Source: Salinimicrobium marinum
GTDB taxonomy: Bacteria; Bacteroidota; Bacteroidia; Flavobacteriales; Flavobacteriaceae
Length of the DNA: 64,000 nt
Reading direction: 5' to 3'
NCBI RefSeq assembly: GCF_014651535.1
Contig: NZ_BMXB01000003.1
Location: 1 to 64,000, forward strand
The position numbers were made by a program, and so were the translations under genes. The notes beneath the pieces were generated by a model, which saw nothing but the letters and a program-made list of their open reading frames with translations, made no database searches and had not been told where the DNA came from. This document shows, in pieces, positions 34,014 through 43,436 of the stretch; position 1 is the stretch's first letter; the number at the start of each line of letters is the position of its first letter.

Positions 34014-35132
34014 ATGAAAATAGCAACTTTCAACATGGAAAATATATTTCACAGGGACCGAAGTCTTGTGAAGAAATCAGTAAGCCAGTCTTTGACTGCA
34101 TGGATAGAAGAATTTGATGATTTGATGAAGAGGGATTCTCGAGTGGATAATGAATTCGTACGAATGAGGGAGTTATCCTTTCTGTTAGGTTTTCATAAAT
34201 CATCCCTGGAACCTTACGTGGTTATGCGAAGAAAAGCGGGACAACTTTATCTACGAAAAAGGAACGCCTGTTTAGATTACAAGGCATCCCATCTTACCCA
34301 TTGGAATGGATGGATTAAATTATACACTACTCCAATTGACGAAATTGCTGTGCAGAACAAAGCTAAATTGATTACAGAAGTTAATCCTGATATCCTGTTA
34401 TTGCAGGAAGTGGAAGACAGGCAGTCACTAATGGAGTTCAATGAAAACTTTTTATCTGAGGATGTAAGATTTGATGAAGTAATGGTGGTACCAGGAAATG
34501 ATCCGAATGGCCTTGATTTAGGGATCATGACCAAAAACGGGTACGGTATTGGATCTATAAAAAGTCATTCGAATGCTTGTGTGAATGGTCAAATTATTTT
34601 TGAGAAAGATTTCCAGAGGTACGAAATTTTTACTCCCGGGGGTACATCTATATGGATATTATCAGCTCATCTAAAAGAAACAGGAGCGGATATTGAACTA
34701 GCATTCAATAAAAGACGCTTTCAGACAAAATACATTTCTGAGGTTTATGAGTTGCTCACGACAGCCGGTCATAAAGAAATTGTAATAGCCGGAACCTTTA
34801 ATTCTCCATCCTATTGCGCTTCACTCTCCCCATTGTTACGTGAAACATCTCTAAAGGAGGTTCAGAAGCACCCGACATTCAATGTTGATTATGATGAAGG
34901 GAAAGATGCCTCTTACCATAGCCTGGGAGCCTATAGAATGGGAGTAAATCTAAAACAGAAAGATTATATGCTATTATCTCCAGAATTATTCAAGAAGGTA
35001 CGAAAAACTGGTATGAACAGAAGAGGAATATGGCCTGAAAAGAGGGGGCAATACCGTATTTACGAAAGTGTGCAAAGTGAGACTCAGCAGGCAAGTTCAC
35101 ATCCTATAATCTGGACAAAACTCTCCACCTGA
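34014..35132 (+). CDS. Endonuclease/exonuclease/phosphatase-fold protein with altered active site
   Basis: 372 aa. The EEP fold is recognisable from MKIATFNMENIF (catalytic Asn7), PDILLLQEVED (metal Glu132) and the C-terminal SSHPIIW. Two hallmark motifs deviate: GDFN is GTFN (IAGTFNSPS) and SDH is SSH, so the catalytic Asp residues are lost at both places. An unusual insertion follows the first motif (about 15-115). It is the last plus-strand gene of the ATPase transcript. It may bind rather than cleave nucleic acid or phosphoester substrates. Confidence 0.75.
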   Translation: MKIATFNMENIFHRDRSLVKKSVSQSLTAWIEEFDDLMKRDSRVDNEFVRMRELSFLLGFHKSSLEPYVVMRRKAGQLYLRKRNACLDYKASHLTHWNGWIKLYTTPIDEIAVQNKAKLITEVNPDILLLQEVEDRQSLMEFNENFLSEDVRFDEVMVVPGNDPNGLDLGIMTKNGYGIGSIKSHSNACVNGQIIFEKDFQRYEIFTPGGTSIWILSAHLKETGADIELAFNKRRFQTKYISEVYELLTTAGHKEIVIAGTFNSPSYCASLSPLLRETSLKEVQKHPTFNVDYDEGKDASYHSLGAYRMGVNLKQKDYMLLSPELFKKVRKTGMNRRGIWPEKRGQYRIYESVQSETQQASSHPIIWTKLST

Positions 35133-35223
35133 CTATAAAAAAGAAATTAAGTTTTCACTGAAACCTGTACCACCGTTTTGATGTACCCTGGAAAAAAATA
35201 GGATAAAAGTTCCAAACCAACTA

Positions 35224-37149
35224 CTAAACATTATCATGTCTGGGAAAACAGATGTTAAAAGCCGTTCCTTCGTTTAATTTACTTGATACACTTATTTTTG
35301 CATCATGTTCTTTCAGAATATGCTTTACTGAATTAAGACCGATTCCTACTCCGGTTTTTTTATTCGTATAAAATGCGTCAAACAGTTTATCCACTTGCTC
35401 AGGTTCAAGTCCATGTCCATTGTCTTTATTATTAAGGACGTAGTCAGTTGTAGATTTTTCAATATTTACTTCTAACAACCCGCGGCCAGGAGGTGTGGCC
35501 TCACAGGCATTAACTATAATATTTAAAATGGCAATTAACAACTTTTGTTCATCAGCCTGAATGAAGCAGGGAGTTCTGTACTTCTTGACGACTTTTACAC
35601 CTGCGAGGTAAATCCTATCTTGAGTATTGGAAAGAGCCTCATCCATAATTCTTGCTAAATCTTCTCTTTTCAGGACGGATGGTGAGTAATTTGAAGAATC
35701 AAGTAAACCACTGACCATATCATTAATTGTTTTTGTGCTTCTGCTTTGTATGTCAAGATAATTTGTGATTTCTTCTTTCTTGCTATCAATTTTTTTCCTG
35801 ATAAGATCAGTTGCCATACCAATACTCGCTAATGGATTACGTAGTTCATGTGCTAAGGTTCGTGCTATTTCTCCTTGGATAGATAATTTCTCTGCTTTGA
35901 TTAAATCCTTCTGAACCTTTTTTTGCTGAGTGATATTTCTGGCTAATAATACATATTCATTTACCCAGGAAGAATCCCTACGATGAAATATTTTTCCTCG
36001 GACGCTGAACCATTCCCAATAAGTGCCACTCAGTTTTACCCTGATTTCTATATCATGAACATCATCATCTGAAGATTTTAGTAGTGCTTTATGGAAATTT
36101 ATAAGCTTTTCCCGGTCCCATGGATGAATAAAAGATATTACTTTAGAAGGATTAATTCCCTGAATTCGTTCTTTGGTCAAACCTTCTTTCGGAAGAATAT
36201 CCTTATTTATGTATCGTACTGTGAAAGTATTAAGGTTTATAATTATAATAGTCTCAGGGGATGTCCTAACTAACTGCTGTTTAAACCTTATGGTTTCCTG
36301 TAGTTCCTGGGCCTCGGCCTTCCTTTCACTAATATCTTCAATAGCAGTTATTAAGAGGTTACCATGGGATCTTGCAGTGAACCGGAACCAGTGGTGATAA
36401 CCTTCTTTATCATAAAAAAACTCCTTATCTAATGGCACACCTGTTTCCATCACCTTTTTCAGGGCATCAAAAATTCCCATTATTACCCCGTACCTAGTGA
36501 TCACCAGGTAAGTACGGCCTACGGGATTAACGTCTTTATACATTTCCCGCAGTACTTTATTTATCATTAAAAACCTGAAATCTTTAATGGTTCTATTCGC
36601 ATTATATATGACTTTAAACACCGCTATGGCCTGGCTGGTTGTATCAAATACAGTTTGTAACAATTCTCGGCTATCCAGAAGGTTTTTCTGGTCTTTGACT
36701 GCTTGTTTTTCAAGTAATTTCTTTGCCTTTTCTAGTTCCTTCTTTGTTTTGATAAGTTCCTCTTCAGCGCGTTTACGTTCCGTAATATTCCTAAATATTA
36801 CTGTAACCTGCCTGCTAGTATTATTCCCTATTTTAAAAGCATAAAGATCGAACCAGAAATTATTGAATTCCTCAGATTGAAATTCAAACCATACTGACTC
36901 TCCATGGATTGCGATTTTTCGATAGGTTTGAAGGCGCTTCCTTCCATAGTATGGAATTATCTCCTGGATGGTCTTTCCCTGTACATTCTTTAAATTAATA
37001 TGGTTTTCAAAGGCAGGATTTGTCTGTAGAAAGAGATAATAAACAGGATTACCTTCGCTGTCATAGATCATTTCAATTATGCTCAAACCATCATCCGAAG
37101 AAAAGAGCAGGTCTTTATATTTATTTGCAGGTTTGAAGTTTTCCGTGAT
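35224..37149 (-). CDS. PAS-domain sensor histidine kinase
   Basis: About 641 aa if translation starts at an ATC codon (37147-37149) directly after a TAA. The first usable ordinary start is TTG at 37086 (620 aa), but that cuts into the first PAS domain (YKDLLFSSDDGLSIIEMIYD). Three PAS-like domains (about 1-105, 140-260, 270-400) with coiled linkers are followed by a HisKA motif (LAHELRNPLASIG) and an HATPase domain with N box NIIVNACEA, G1 NKDNGHGL and G2 GVGIGLNSVKHI. There is no membrane helix, so it is a cytosolic sensor. No response regulator is adjacent. The sequence runs in the same frame as the remnant upstream (37150-37384). Confidence 0.88.
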   Translation of the reverse strand: MTENFKPANKYKDLLFSSDDGLSIIEMIYDSEGNPVYYLFLQTNPAFENHINLKNVQGKTIQEIIPYYGRKRLQTYRKIAIHGESVWFEFQSEEFNNFWFDLYAFKIGNNTSRQVTVIFRNITERKRAEEELIKTKKELEKAKKLLEKQAVKDQKNLLDSRELLQTVFDTTSQAIAVFKVIYNANRTIKDFRFLMINKVLREMYKDVNPVGRTYLVITRYGVIMGIFDALKKVMETGVPLDKEFFYDKEGYHHWFRFTARSHGNLLITAIEDISERKAEAQELQETIRFKQQLVRTSPETIIIINLNTFTVRYINKDILPKEGLTKERIQGINPSKVISFIHPWDREKLINFHKALLKSSDDDVHDIEIRVKLSGTYWEWFSVRGKIFHRRDSSWVNEYVLLARNITQQKKVQKDLIKAEKLSIQGEIARTLAHELRNPLASIGMATDLIRKKIDSKKEEITNYLDIQSRSTKTINDMVSGLLDSSNYSPSVLKREDLARIMDEALSNTQDRIYLAGVKVVKKYRTPCFIQADEQKLLIAILNIIVNACEATPPGRGLLEVNIEKSTTDYVLNNKDNGHGLEPEQVDKLFDAFYTNKKTGVGIGLNSVKHILKEHDAKISVSSKLNEGTAFNICFPRHDNV

Positions 37150-37384
37150 TTAACTATTAGGTTCTTTTTCTGGCTCCAACGCAAGGAAAGCGAGAGTGAT
37201 TATTACCGGTTCCTGTTCCTCATAATCTTGCCTATATGTATATGGTCTACTGCGAAAACAGAATCTATTCCAGGCACCTACGTTTTTTTTTATCCTTGTA
37301 AAATGAATTTTTCTCTCCAGCTCAAGTATCTTCCTTAAAGTTTCGGTCGTATATCAAGCCATCATCCTGCCCATTAGGTTTCAT
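37150..37384 (-). pseudogene. Remnant of a small ICE gene
   Basis: The frame ending at TAA 37150-37152 reads ETLRKILELERKIHFTRIKK, NVGAWNRFCFRSRPYTYRQD and YEEQEPVIITLAFLALEPEK. It has no start; the nearest ATG (37384, MKPNGQDDGLIYDRNFKEDT) is one base out of frame. The composition is protein-like, so a frameshifted small gene is likely. It lies between the histidine kinase and the tra operon. Confidence 0.45.
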
Positions 37385-37522
37385 AATCTTCAGATTTTAT
37401 TTTAAAATTTTACATTTCCATTAAATCTAGTTCTAAAATAAGTTAAAACCACGGCCCTACAATTAGGGTGAGTATTCTTCTTAATTATTTTCACATCGGA
37501 CTAATTTTTAAATCAACATCCG

Positions 37523-37810
37523 ATGAAAAAAACACTTTATGCCAGTCTTGGCACCATCCTTTTCACGATCCCCACATTTGCCCAAATAGGGGGTATTGAA
37601 AATTCCGTTAATGAAATTGCCAGAACAATACGGGCAATATTCCCTGTCATCCTGAGCATCATCTTCCTGGTAGGTTTCCTGTTCAATGCCGGACATTTTT
37701 TTGGTGAAAATGCCGACCTCAAAAAGGGAATCACTCGAGTGCTTGTGTTTGTTCTAATTGCAGGGGCGGTCGTTGGGATCTTCACTTACCTTATAGGAAT
37801 GGTAGTATAA
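37523..37810 (+). CDS. traE: Conjugative transfer protein TraE (DUF4134, pilin-like)
   Basis: 95 aa. A signal peptide (MKKTLYASLGTILFTIPTFA) is followed by two membrane helices (about 38-58 and 70-93), the layout of VirB2-like Bacteroidetes TraE. It begins the tra operon of Bacteroidetes-type ICEs, and its stop overlaps the traF start by one base. It probably forms the pilus or a membrane pilus subunit. Confidence 0.85.
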   Translation: MKKTLYASLGTILFTIPTFAQIGGIENSVNEIARTIRAIFPVILSIIFLVGFLFNAGHFFGENADLKKGITRVLVFVLIAGAVVGIFTYLIGMVV

Positions 37811-38091
37811 TGAAACGCTACGAGATCTATAGAGACATCAGGAAAAAGGCTTTGATCTATGGCCTTCCTGTTCCATTGTTTGCATTAATGATGATCAGTA
37901 TTATCGGGTCACTGCTAGTGATCATTTTTTCCTTCAGTTTATTGATGATCATTGGGGCTGTAAGCCTGAACCTGGTGATGTACGCTGTTCTTTCAAAAGT
38001 AGCTGCAAACCCTCAATGGATGTACTTCAGGAAAGTATTTCCAGTACTTATTTCCAGTAAGAAATCCTCTGAAATATTTTATGAAAATTAA
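37810..38091 (+). CDS. traF: Conjugative transfer protein TraF (DUF4133, VirB3-like)
   Basis: 93 aa with two closely spaced membrane helices (about 18-36 and 42-62). A cytoplasmic tail ends SSKKSSEIFYEN. The size and position between TraE and the TraG ATPase match VirB3-like TraF. The reading frame overlaps the traG start by 11 bp, indicating coupled translation. Confidence 0.85.
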   Translation: MKRYEIYRDIRKKALIYGLPVPLFALMMISIIGSLLVIIFSFSLLMIIGAVSLNLVMYAVLSKVAANPQWMYFRKVFPVLISSKKSSEIFYEN

Positions 38092-40483
38092 TCTAACAAC
38101 ATATTATCCGATTGCAGATATCCATGGGAATATGGTTTTTGCCACCAACGGAAATGTAGTGCTTTGTTATGAAGCAGAGCTGCCGGAAATATATTCTTTG
38201 TCTGAAAAAGATTTCGAGGAATTGCACGGGGTCTGGTTTCAGGCTTTCCGATCGTTGGTACCCGGTTGTGTGATCCATAAACAGGATATTTACAGGAGGA
38301 TGGATTATAGTGCAGAAAAGCTTCCGAAGGAAAGTTTTTTAGCAAAGGCTACCTACGAATATTTTAAAGGGAGACAACATTTGGTGCATAGGTGTTTGAT
38401 ATACTTTACGTTGCCTAAGAATAAGGCGCTGAACAATCCAAAATATGTCAATCCTTTCAGGAAAATCCCGAAGAAGATAAGCGTTCAAATGGAAAACGAC
38501 CTTTCGGATTTCACCAGGGCTGTTAACGACGTGGTTTCTTTTATTAGTAATAGTAAAAAACTGAAGTTGGTTCCCCTGGTTGAGGGTGAAATCCTTAATC
38601 TGTCAAATTCTTTCTTTAACGGATTCAATGAAGATTTTGATACGGACATTCTTCTGAACGGTTCCCATCTTCAGATAGGTCAAAACTTGTTCGATGTTCT
38701 CGCTATAAATAGTGAATTGTGCTTTGGAGAATATGTACAGTCCAGCAAAAGGAATGACCATTTTACTTCAGATGATTTTGTTTTTCATCAGGGCTTTCTT
38801 GACGGGTTAGGACTTGACTTACAAGAAAACCATATAGTGAACCAGGTTTTTTATATGGATGATAAAAGGAAGTGGCGCACCCTGCTTGAAAAAAGGATAG
38901 AAGAACTTAAAAAGAGCAGCAACTTTGGCAGTCAGAATAAGGTCATCCAGCATAAATTAGAACAGATTTTCAGGAAAATAAATGAGGATGACTCCTCCAG
39001 AATAATTCGCGGACATCTCAATATCATTTACTGGAATCGTAGTGAGGCAAGTCTGGATAGGACTACCGCCAAAATTAAAACCGAATTCAAGGAACTGGAC
39101 ATTATTCCTCATTACCCCCTGGGAGAGGAACGGAAGAACTATTTTCTCAACAGTTTCTTCTGTTTCACTTCCAATTTTTGCAGTGATGATCTCTTTGTTA
39201 GTGATCTCAAACATGCTCTATGTCTGTACATCAATAACACCAATTATAAATCAGATGAGAAGGGGATCATCTTCAGTGATAGACAACAAAATATTCCAGT
39301 CTTAAAAGATGTCTGGGATGAACAAAAGAAAAGGATCAAGGCAAGGAACTTCGCCATTTTTGCTCCTACGGGGGAAGGAAAGTCATTTCTGGCGAACAAC
39401 ATCCTGCGACAATATTTCGAGAATGGTACCAGGTTGGTTATCATTGATCTCGGAGGTTCTTACAGTAAGTTCGCGAAGCTTTATCCAGATGATCATTTGA
39501 TCTTGAGGTATGAACAGGGAAAAAATCTTGGTATTAATCCCTTTTACATCCGCAGGGATGAAGACCTTAATCCCCAACACCTGGAAGACCTGACCACTTT
39601 CCTTCTCGAACTTTTTGCAACAGGTGTGGAGATTTCAAAAGGGCTGGAAGTGGCCATCAAGAAGATCCTGCAATATTACTACAAGGAGAATCAGGAAACC
39701 TATTCGATGAATAGCTTCTACAGCTTTATTGAAGCGAACGAAAAAAACCTTCTTTCACACCTTCACATTCATCCAGATTATTTTAATGTGGACAATTTTC
39801 TCCACATCATGTCAGAATATGTAAAGGAGGGACTCTACAGCTTTCTGTTCGAGATCCAGGAAGACCAGAGTTTCCGGATAGAAGAGAAACGGCTGATCGT
39901 TTTTGAGTTGGATGAGATCAGGGACAATAAAGAAATACTTTCCGTCATGCTCAAGCTGATCAAATCTGCTATTCAGAGGACTATTTGGCAAAATAGGGCG
40001 GAAAAAGGAGTGATTCTCTTTGATGAGTTCGCTAAACAATTGAAATTCGATAATGTCCTGGAGAGCGTGGAATTTTATTACCAGGCAATCAGGAAACAAA
40101 ACGGGGCCATTGGGATTATCCTTCAGTCCATCAACCAGCTTCCGCAGAACGCTACTTCGGCCAGTATCCTCGAGAACACCCAGGTGATTTACAGTCTGCA
40201 CAATGAAAAAGGTTATGACCAGCTTCAGAAGCGGTTAAATCTTTCCAGCCATGATTTAAACCAATTAAAATCCATTAAGAACAAACTCGTCGGGGATCAG
40301 AAGTATACCGAAATGTTCATCAAAATTGGGCGGGAGAGTAACATTTTCAGGTTGGAGGTACCCAAAGAAGTTTATGCCGCCTTTCTTACAGACGGGAAAG
40401 AAAATGAAGAAATACTACGGTATTACGAGAAGTACGGCTCAATGGAAATGGCGATTAATGAGTTTGTAACCAAAAATCTTTAA
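38081..40483 (+). CDS. traG: Conjugation system ATPase TraG (VirB4-type)
   Basis: 800 aa. The C-terminal motor domain has Walker A FAPTGEGKSFL (about residue 430) and Walker B GVILFDEFAKQL (about 645). The N-terminal half is the family's conserved region. VirB4 ATPases power pilus assembly and substrate transfer. Its length is normal for Bacteroidetes TraG (about 800-830 aa). The gene is tightly packed between traF and traI. Confidence 0.94.
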   Translation: MKINLTTYYPIADIHGNMVFATNGNVVLCYEAELPEIYSLSEKDFEELHGVWFQAFRSLVPGCVIHKQDIYRRMDYSAEKLPKESFLAKATYEYFKGRQHLVHRCLIYFTLPKNKALNNPKYVNPFRKIPKKISVQMENDLSDFTRAVNDVVSFISNSKKLKLVPLVEGEILNLSNSFFNGFNEDFDTDILLNGSHLQIGQNLFDVLAINSELCFGEYVQSSKRNDHFTSDDFVFHQGFLDGLGLDLQENHIVNQVFYMDDKRKWRTLLEKRIEELKKSSNFGSQNKVIQHKLEQIFRKINEDDSSRIIRGHLNIIYWNRSEASLDRTTAKIKTEFKELDIIPHYPLGEERKNYFLNSFFCFTSNFCSDDLFVSDLKHALCLYINNTNYKSDEKGIIFSDRQQNIPVLKDVWDEQKKRIKARNFAIFAPTGEGKSFLANNILRQYFENGTRLVIIDLGGSYSKFAKLYPDDHLILRYEQGKNLGINPFYIRRDEDLNPQHLEDLTTFLLELFATGVEISKGLEVAIKKILQYYYKENQETYSMNSFYSFIEANEKNLLSHLHIHPDYFNVDNFLHIMSEYVKEGLYSFLFEIQEDQSFRIEEKRLIVFELDEIRDNKEILSVMLKLIKSAIQRTIWQNRAEKGVILFDEFAKQLKFDNVLESVEFYYQAIRKQNGAIGIILQSINQLPQNATSASILENTQVIYSLHNEKGYDQLQKRLNLSSHDLNQLKSIKNKLVGDQKYTEMFIKIGRESNIFRLEVPKEVYAAFLTDGKENEEILRYYEKYGSMEMAINEFVTKNL

Positions 40484-40485
40484 CG

Positions 40486-41055
40486 ATGAAAAAAAAATTA
40501 ATAACATTTTTAATGGTAATAATCAGCTGGCAAACAATGCAATCACAGGGAGTTCCGGTATACGATAACACAAATTTTCTTGCCCTCGGTAAATCTTTAA
40601 TAGAATCGGCTAAACAAACTTCGGAGCTATTAAAAACCGTCCGATTCCTCAAAGAGCAAAAAGAGCGGGTGGAGCAGGTCAGCAGGGCCATAAAGCAGCT
40701 GAAGGCGGTACAGGAAATTGTACAGAACAATCAGCGGCTCTTCAATATGGTACAGCGGGATCTGCGTCATATCTTAAATTCCCCCTATGTAAAACCGGAG
40801 GAGGTCAACCGCATTTCAGAATCCTTTAATTCCATTATAGAGATTTCCCTTCAGGACCTGAATTTTATGCAGCAGCTTCTTTCGAGTAATGTTTTAAGTA
40901 TGACAGATGCTGAGCGGCTCTATTTACTTGAAGAACAAAAAAAGCGATCCCGGGAGATGATTTCGGAGATCGAATTAAAGAAAAGAAGGTACACCAACAT
41001 CATCGAGTTCAGAGAAGCTCAGGCCAAACTAAACCATCGCAAGATTAACTACTAG
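40486..41055 (+). CDS. traI: Conjugative transfer protein TraI (DUF4141-like)
   Basis: 189 aa with a signal peptide (MKKKLITFLMVIISWQTMQS) and a long helical, coiled-coil mature part (SAKQTSELLKTVRFLKEQKE). It starts 2 bp after traG and ends 1 bp before traJ. The position and the coiled character match the Bacteroidetes TraI (VirB5-like) periplasmic protein. Confidence 0.8.
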   Translation: MKKKLITFLMVIISWQTMQSQGVPVYDNTNFLALGKSLIESAKQTSELLKTVRFLKEQKERVEQVSRAIKQLKAVQEIVQNNQRLFNMVQRDLRHILNSPYVKPEEVNRISESFNSIIEISLQDLNFMQQLLSSNVLSMTDAERLYLLEEQKKRSREMISEIELKKRRYTNIIEFREAQAKLNHRKINY

Positions 41056-41056
41056 A

Positions 41057-41890
41057 ATGATGATGACCTCCATAGGAATCGAATATATAGATGCAGTGTT
41101 CACTACTGTCAAGGAGAGCAGCTTCTCCCAGTATACCATCGTGGGAATGAAAGCTCTTGCCCTGGTTTTCTTTCTGGTGAATATCATTAAGAAGTACAAT
41201 GAAAGAGCGGTAAACAGTGATGGATATTCCTGGGGGCTTACACCGGGAGAGCTTATTAAAAATTTCATCGTCGTCCTGCTGGTGATCTTTTCCACACAAA
41301 TTCTGAATTTTTTTGATGAGGTGCTGGTTTCTATAGAAACCCAGTACAGAAATACAGCTCCGGCACTTCTTCCATTGCAAATGCAGGATTTGGAAATTGA
41401 GGAAGATATCAATTTTGTTGAAGCGGCCTCGAAAGCGATGAGTCTGTTATACGAGTATCTAATTACTCCTTTCTACCCCATGAAAGTAGTGGCATTTATC
41501 GTCGGTCTCTTTTTGTGGTTAATGGATCTGTTCATCTACCCGTTATTTCTTGCGGAGCGCTATTTTTTACTAGGACTGTTGCAGGCATTTTTTCCACTTG
41601 TAATGGCGATGGCTGTGTTTGAAAAGTTCCGGGAGATGGGATATCGTTTTTTCAAATTATATGCAGCTGTGTATATGATCGTTCCGGCTTTCTTTCTGGT
41701 CAATGTCTTCATAAATCTATTGTATGAAGAAATAAACAACAACTTCTGGGGAAACCTAATGGGGACAGGATCTCAAAGTGGGGTGTTTGCACCTATTGTA
41801 CAGCTTGGTTCCATTGGATTCATCGTTTTTTTAAAATTTAAATTATACAGGAGAGCGATCTCTTTTACATTCCAAATTTTTGGTTCCTGA
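41057..41890 (+). CDS. traJ: Conjugative transfer protein TraJ (VirB6-like)
   Basis: 277 aa polytopic inner-membrane protein with roughly six hydrophobic segments (about 30-45, 80-100, 140-165, 170-195, 200-225, 245-265). The conserved LKFKLYRRAISFTFQIFG forms the C-terminus. It belongs to the VirB6-like channel group by position, hydrophobicity and length. Confidence 0.85.
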   Translation: MMMTSIGIEYIDAVFTTVKESSFSQYTIVGMKALALVFFLVNIIKKYNERAVNSDGYSWGLTPGELIKNFIVVLLVIFSTQILNFFDEVLVSIETQYRNTAPALLPLQMQDLEIEEDINFVEAASKAMSLLYEYLITPFYPMKVVAFIVGLFLWLMDLFIYPLFLAERYFLLGLLQAFFPLVMAMAVFEKFREMGYRFFKLYAAVYMIVPAFFLVNVFINLLYEEINNNFWGNLMGTGSQSGVFAPIVQLGSIGFIVFLKFKLYRRAISFTFQIFGS

Positions 41891-41905
41891 ACATAATCAA
41901 ACATC

Positions 41906-42520
41906 ATGAAAACACCTTATAAAAGCATTTATTCCGTCCTGAAGATCAACCGGTTTATAGTACTGAGCGTAGTAATTGTAGCATTCCTGAGTAATGTCTT
42001 CTCCCTTTGGTCTGTTTTTGACATTAACAACAAGATGCTTAACAGCATGTTCGCGGTAAATACAGATGGCTCAGTCATTCCACTGAAGCTTATTTCAGAA
42101 CAAGAAAATATCGAGGTAGAAGCATTAGCACATCTGGAGTTATTTCATCAGTACTTCTACGGCCTGGATGCCAGTAATTTTGAAAGAAATTTAGAAAAGG
42201 CACTGTGGCTGGGGGATAGTTCCGTGGATAATATTTACAGACAGAAAAAAGCTGACGGGTTATATAACCGGCTCATTCAGTATTCTTTGGTGCAGAAGGT
42301 AAACGAGGTAGATACAGAATTGAATCTAGCAGCAGAGCCATATGAATTCCGGACTACAATAACCTTTGAAATAAACAGAGGATCCGTGGTGGATGTTTAT
42401 ACCATGGTTACTAAAGGTCAATTGGTAAAAGTCGACAGGCATTTTCCCCGGAATACCCATGGATTATTAATCACAAATTTTTTTGAAAACAGTTTAAGAA
42501 AAGTGGAAAATGAAAATTGA
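41906..42520 (+). CDS. traK: Conjugative transfer protein TraK (VirB8-like)
   Basis: 204 aa. A single N-terminal membrane helix (about 17-38) is followed by a periplasmic domain (DNIYRQKKADGLYNRLIQYS; TITFEINRGSVVDVYTMVTK). It has the short cytoplasmic tail and periplasmic domain of VirB8-like TraK. It overlaps traM by 11 bp. Confidence 0.85.
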   Translation: MKTPYKSIYSVLKINRFIVLSVVIVAFLSNVFSLWSVFDINNKMLNSMFAVNTDGSVIPLKLISEQENIEVEALAHLELFHQYFYGLDASNFERNLEKALWLGDSSVDNIYRQKKADGLYNRLIQYSLVQKVNEVDTELNLAAEPYEFRTTITFEINRGSVVDVYTMVTKGQLVKVDRHFPRNTHGLLITNFFENSLRKVENEN

Positions 42521-43436
42521 GAAAAACAAAATCGTCTTTTTTAGTGTGGTGGCTATTGTTATTATTTTCATTGTTGCTTATACGACATTGATCCTAATGA
42601 AGGATGAGCAGGCTATGGAACATTTGGATCAGCCTTTGGTGCCCGAACTTAAGGAGGACAAAGTAAATTATACCTCAAAACTGGATGCACTTAATGACCT
42701 TAAGGAGGTTCATCAAACAGATCCCCCCAGCATATATTCTGAACAATTATTGGATTCTCTGGGGGCTTTTGATCCTGTACAGGAAGAAGATGATCAGCAA
42801 AGGGTGGCGGATAGTATATATTCCTATGGAAGTATGAATTATAAGATAGAAGATTGGGGTGAAGGTTATGAAGAGGAAACTTATCTCCCTGACCTGGATT
42901 CACTGGAAAATAGACCCTTGGAACAGGCAACTACCACAGATGATTTTTCAATTGCCCATAGAGAGTTTTTCCGTGTTACCAAACGAGACCAGGTTTTACC
43001 AGAAGCTGCGGAAAGAACTGACACCCTAATAGCGGCAAGAGTCCACGGCAACCAGGTGGTACGGGTGAATGATAGATTGGAGCTAATCTTATCCCAAACG
43101 GCCCTGATAAACGGGAAGAGATACTCGGAAAACACCCTGATTTATGGTTTTGTCAGTCTTCAGCCGAACAGGTTACATATCAGGATAACCCATATTAACC
43201 ATACAGCTGTTGACCTGAAGGCTTTCGACCTGCAGGACAGCAATGAAGGTGTTTATGTAGAAAATAGTTTTAAAGCAGAAGCGTCAAGAGAGGTGCTGGA
43301 TGATGTAGTACAGGACATCAATATCACAGGAGTTCCGCAGATTAGCGGGATCAAAAACATTTTTAGGCGTAACAACAGAAACCTGAAGGTTACAGTTTTG
43401 GATCAATATGAACTTATTTTAAAACCTCAATTATGA
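42510..43436 (+). CDS. traM: Conjugative transfer protein TraM (VirB10-like)
   Basis: 308 aa. A short cytoplasmic part and a membrane helix (about 8-27) are followed by a long, acidic and flexible linker (about 30-150). The C-terminal domain (about 160-308) has the conserved LIAARVHGNQVVRVNDRLEL and LIYGFVSLQPNRLHIRI. This is the VirB10/TraM architecture, bridging inner and outer membranes. Its stop overlaps the traN start by 4 bp. Confidence 0.85.
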   Translation: MKIEKNKIVFFSVVAIVIIFIVAYTTLILMKDEQAMEHLDQPLVPELKEDKVNYTSKLDALNDLKEVHQTDPPSIYSEQLLDSLGAFDPVQEEDDQQRVADSIYSYGSMNYKIEDWGEGYEEETYLPDLDSLENRPLEQATTTDDFSIAHREFFRVTKRDQVLPEAAERTDTLIAARVHGNQVVRVNDRLELILSQTALINGKRYSENTLIYGFVSLQPNRLHIRITHINHTAVDLKAFDLQDSNEGVYVENSFKAEASREVLDDVVQDINITGVPQISGIKNIFRRNNRNLKVTVLDQYELILKPQL

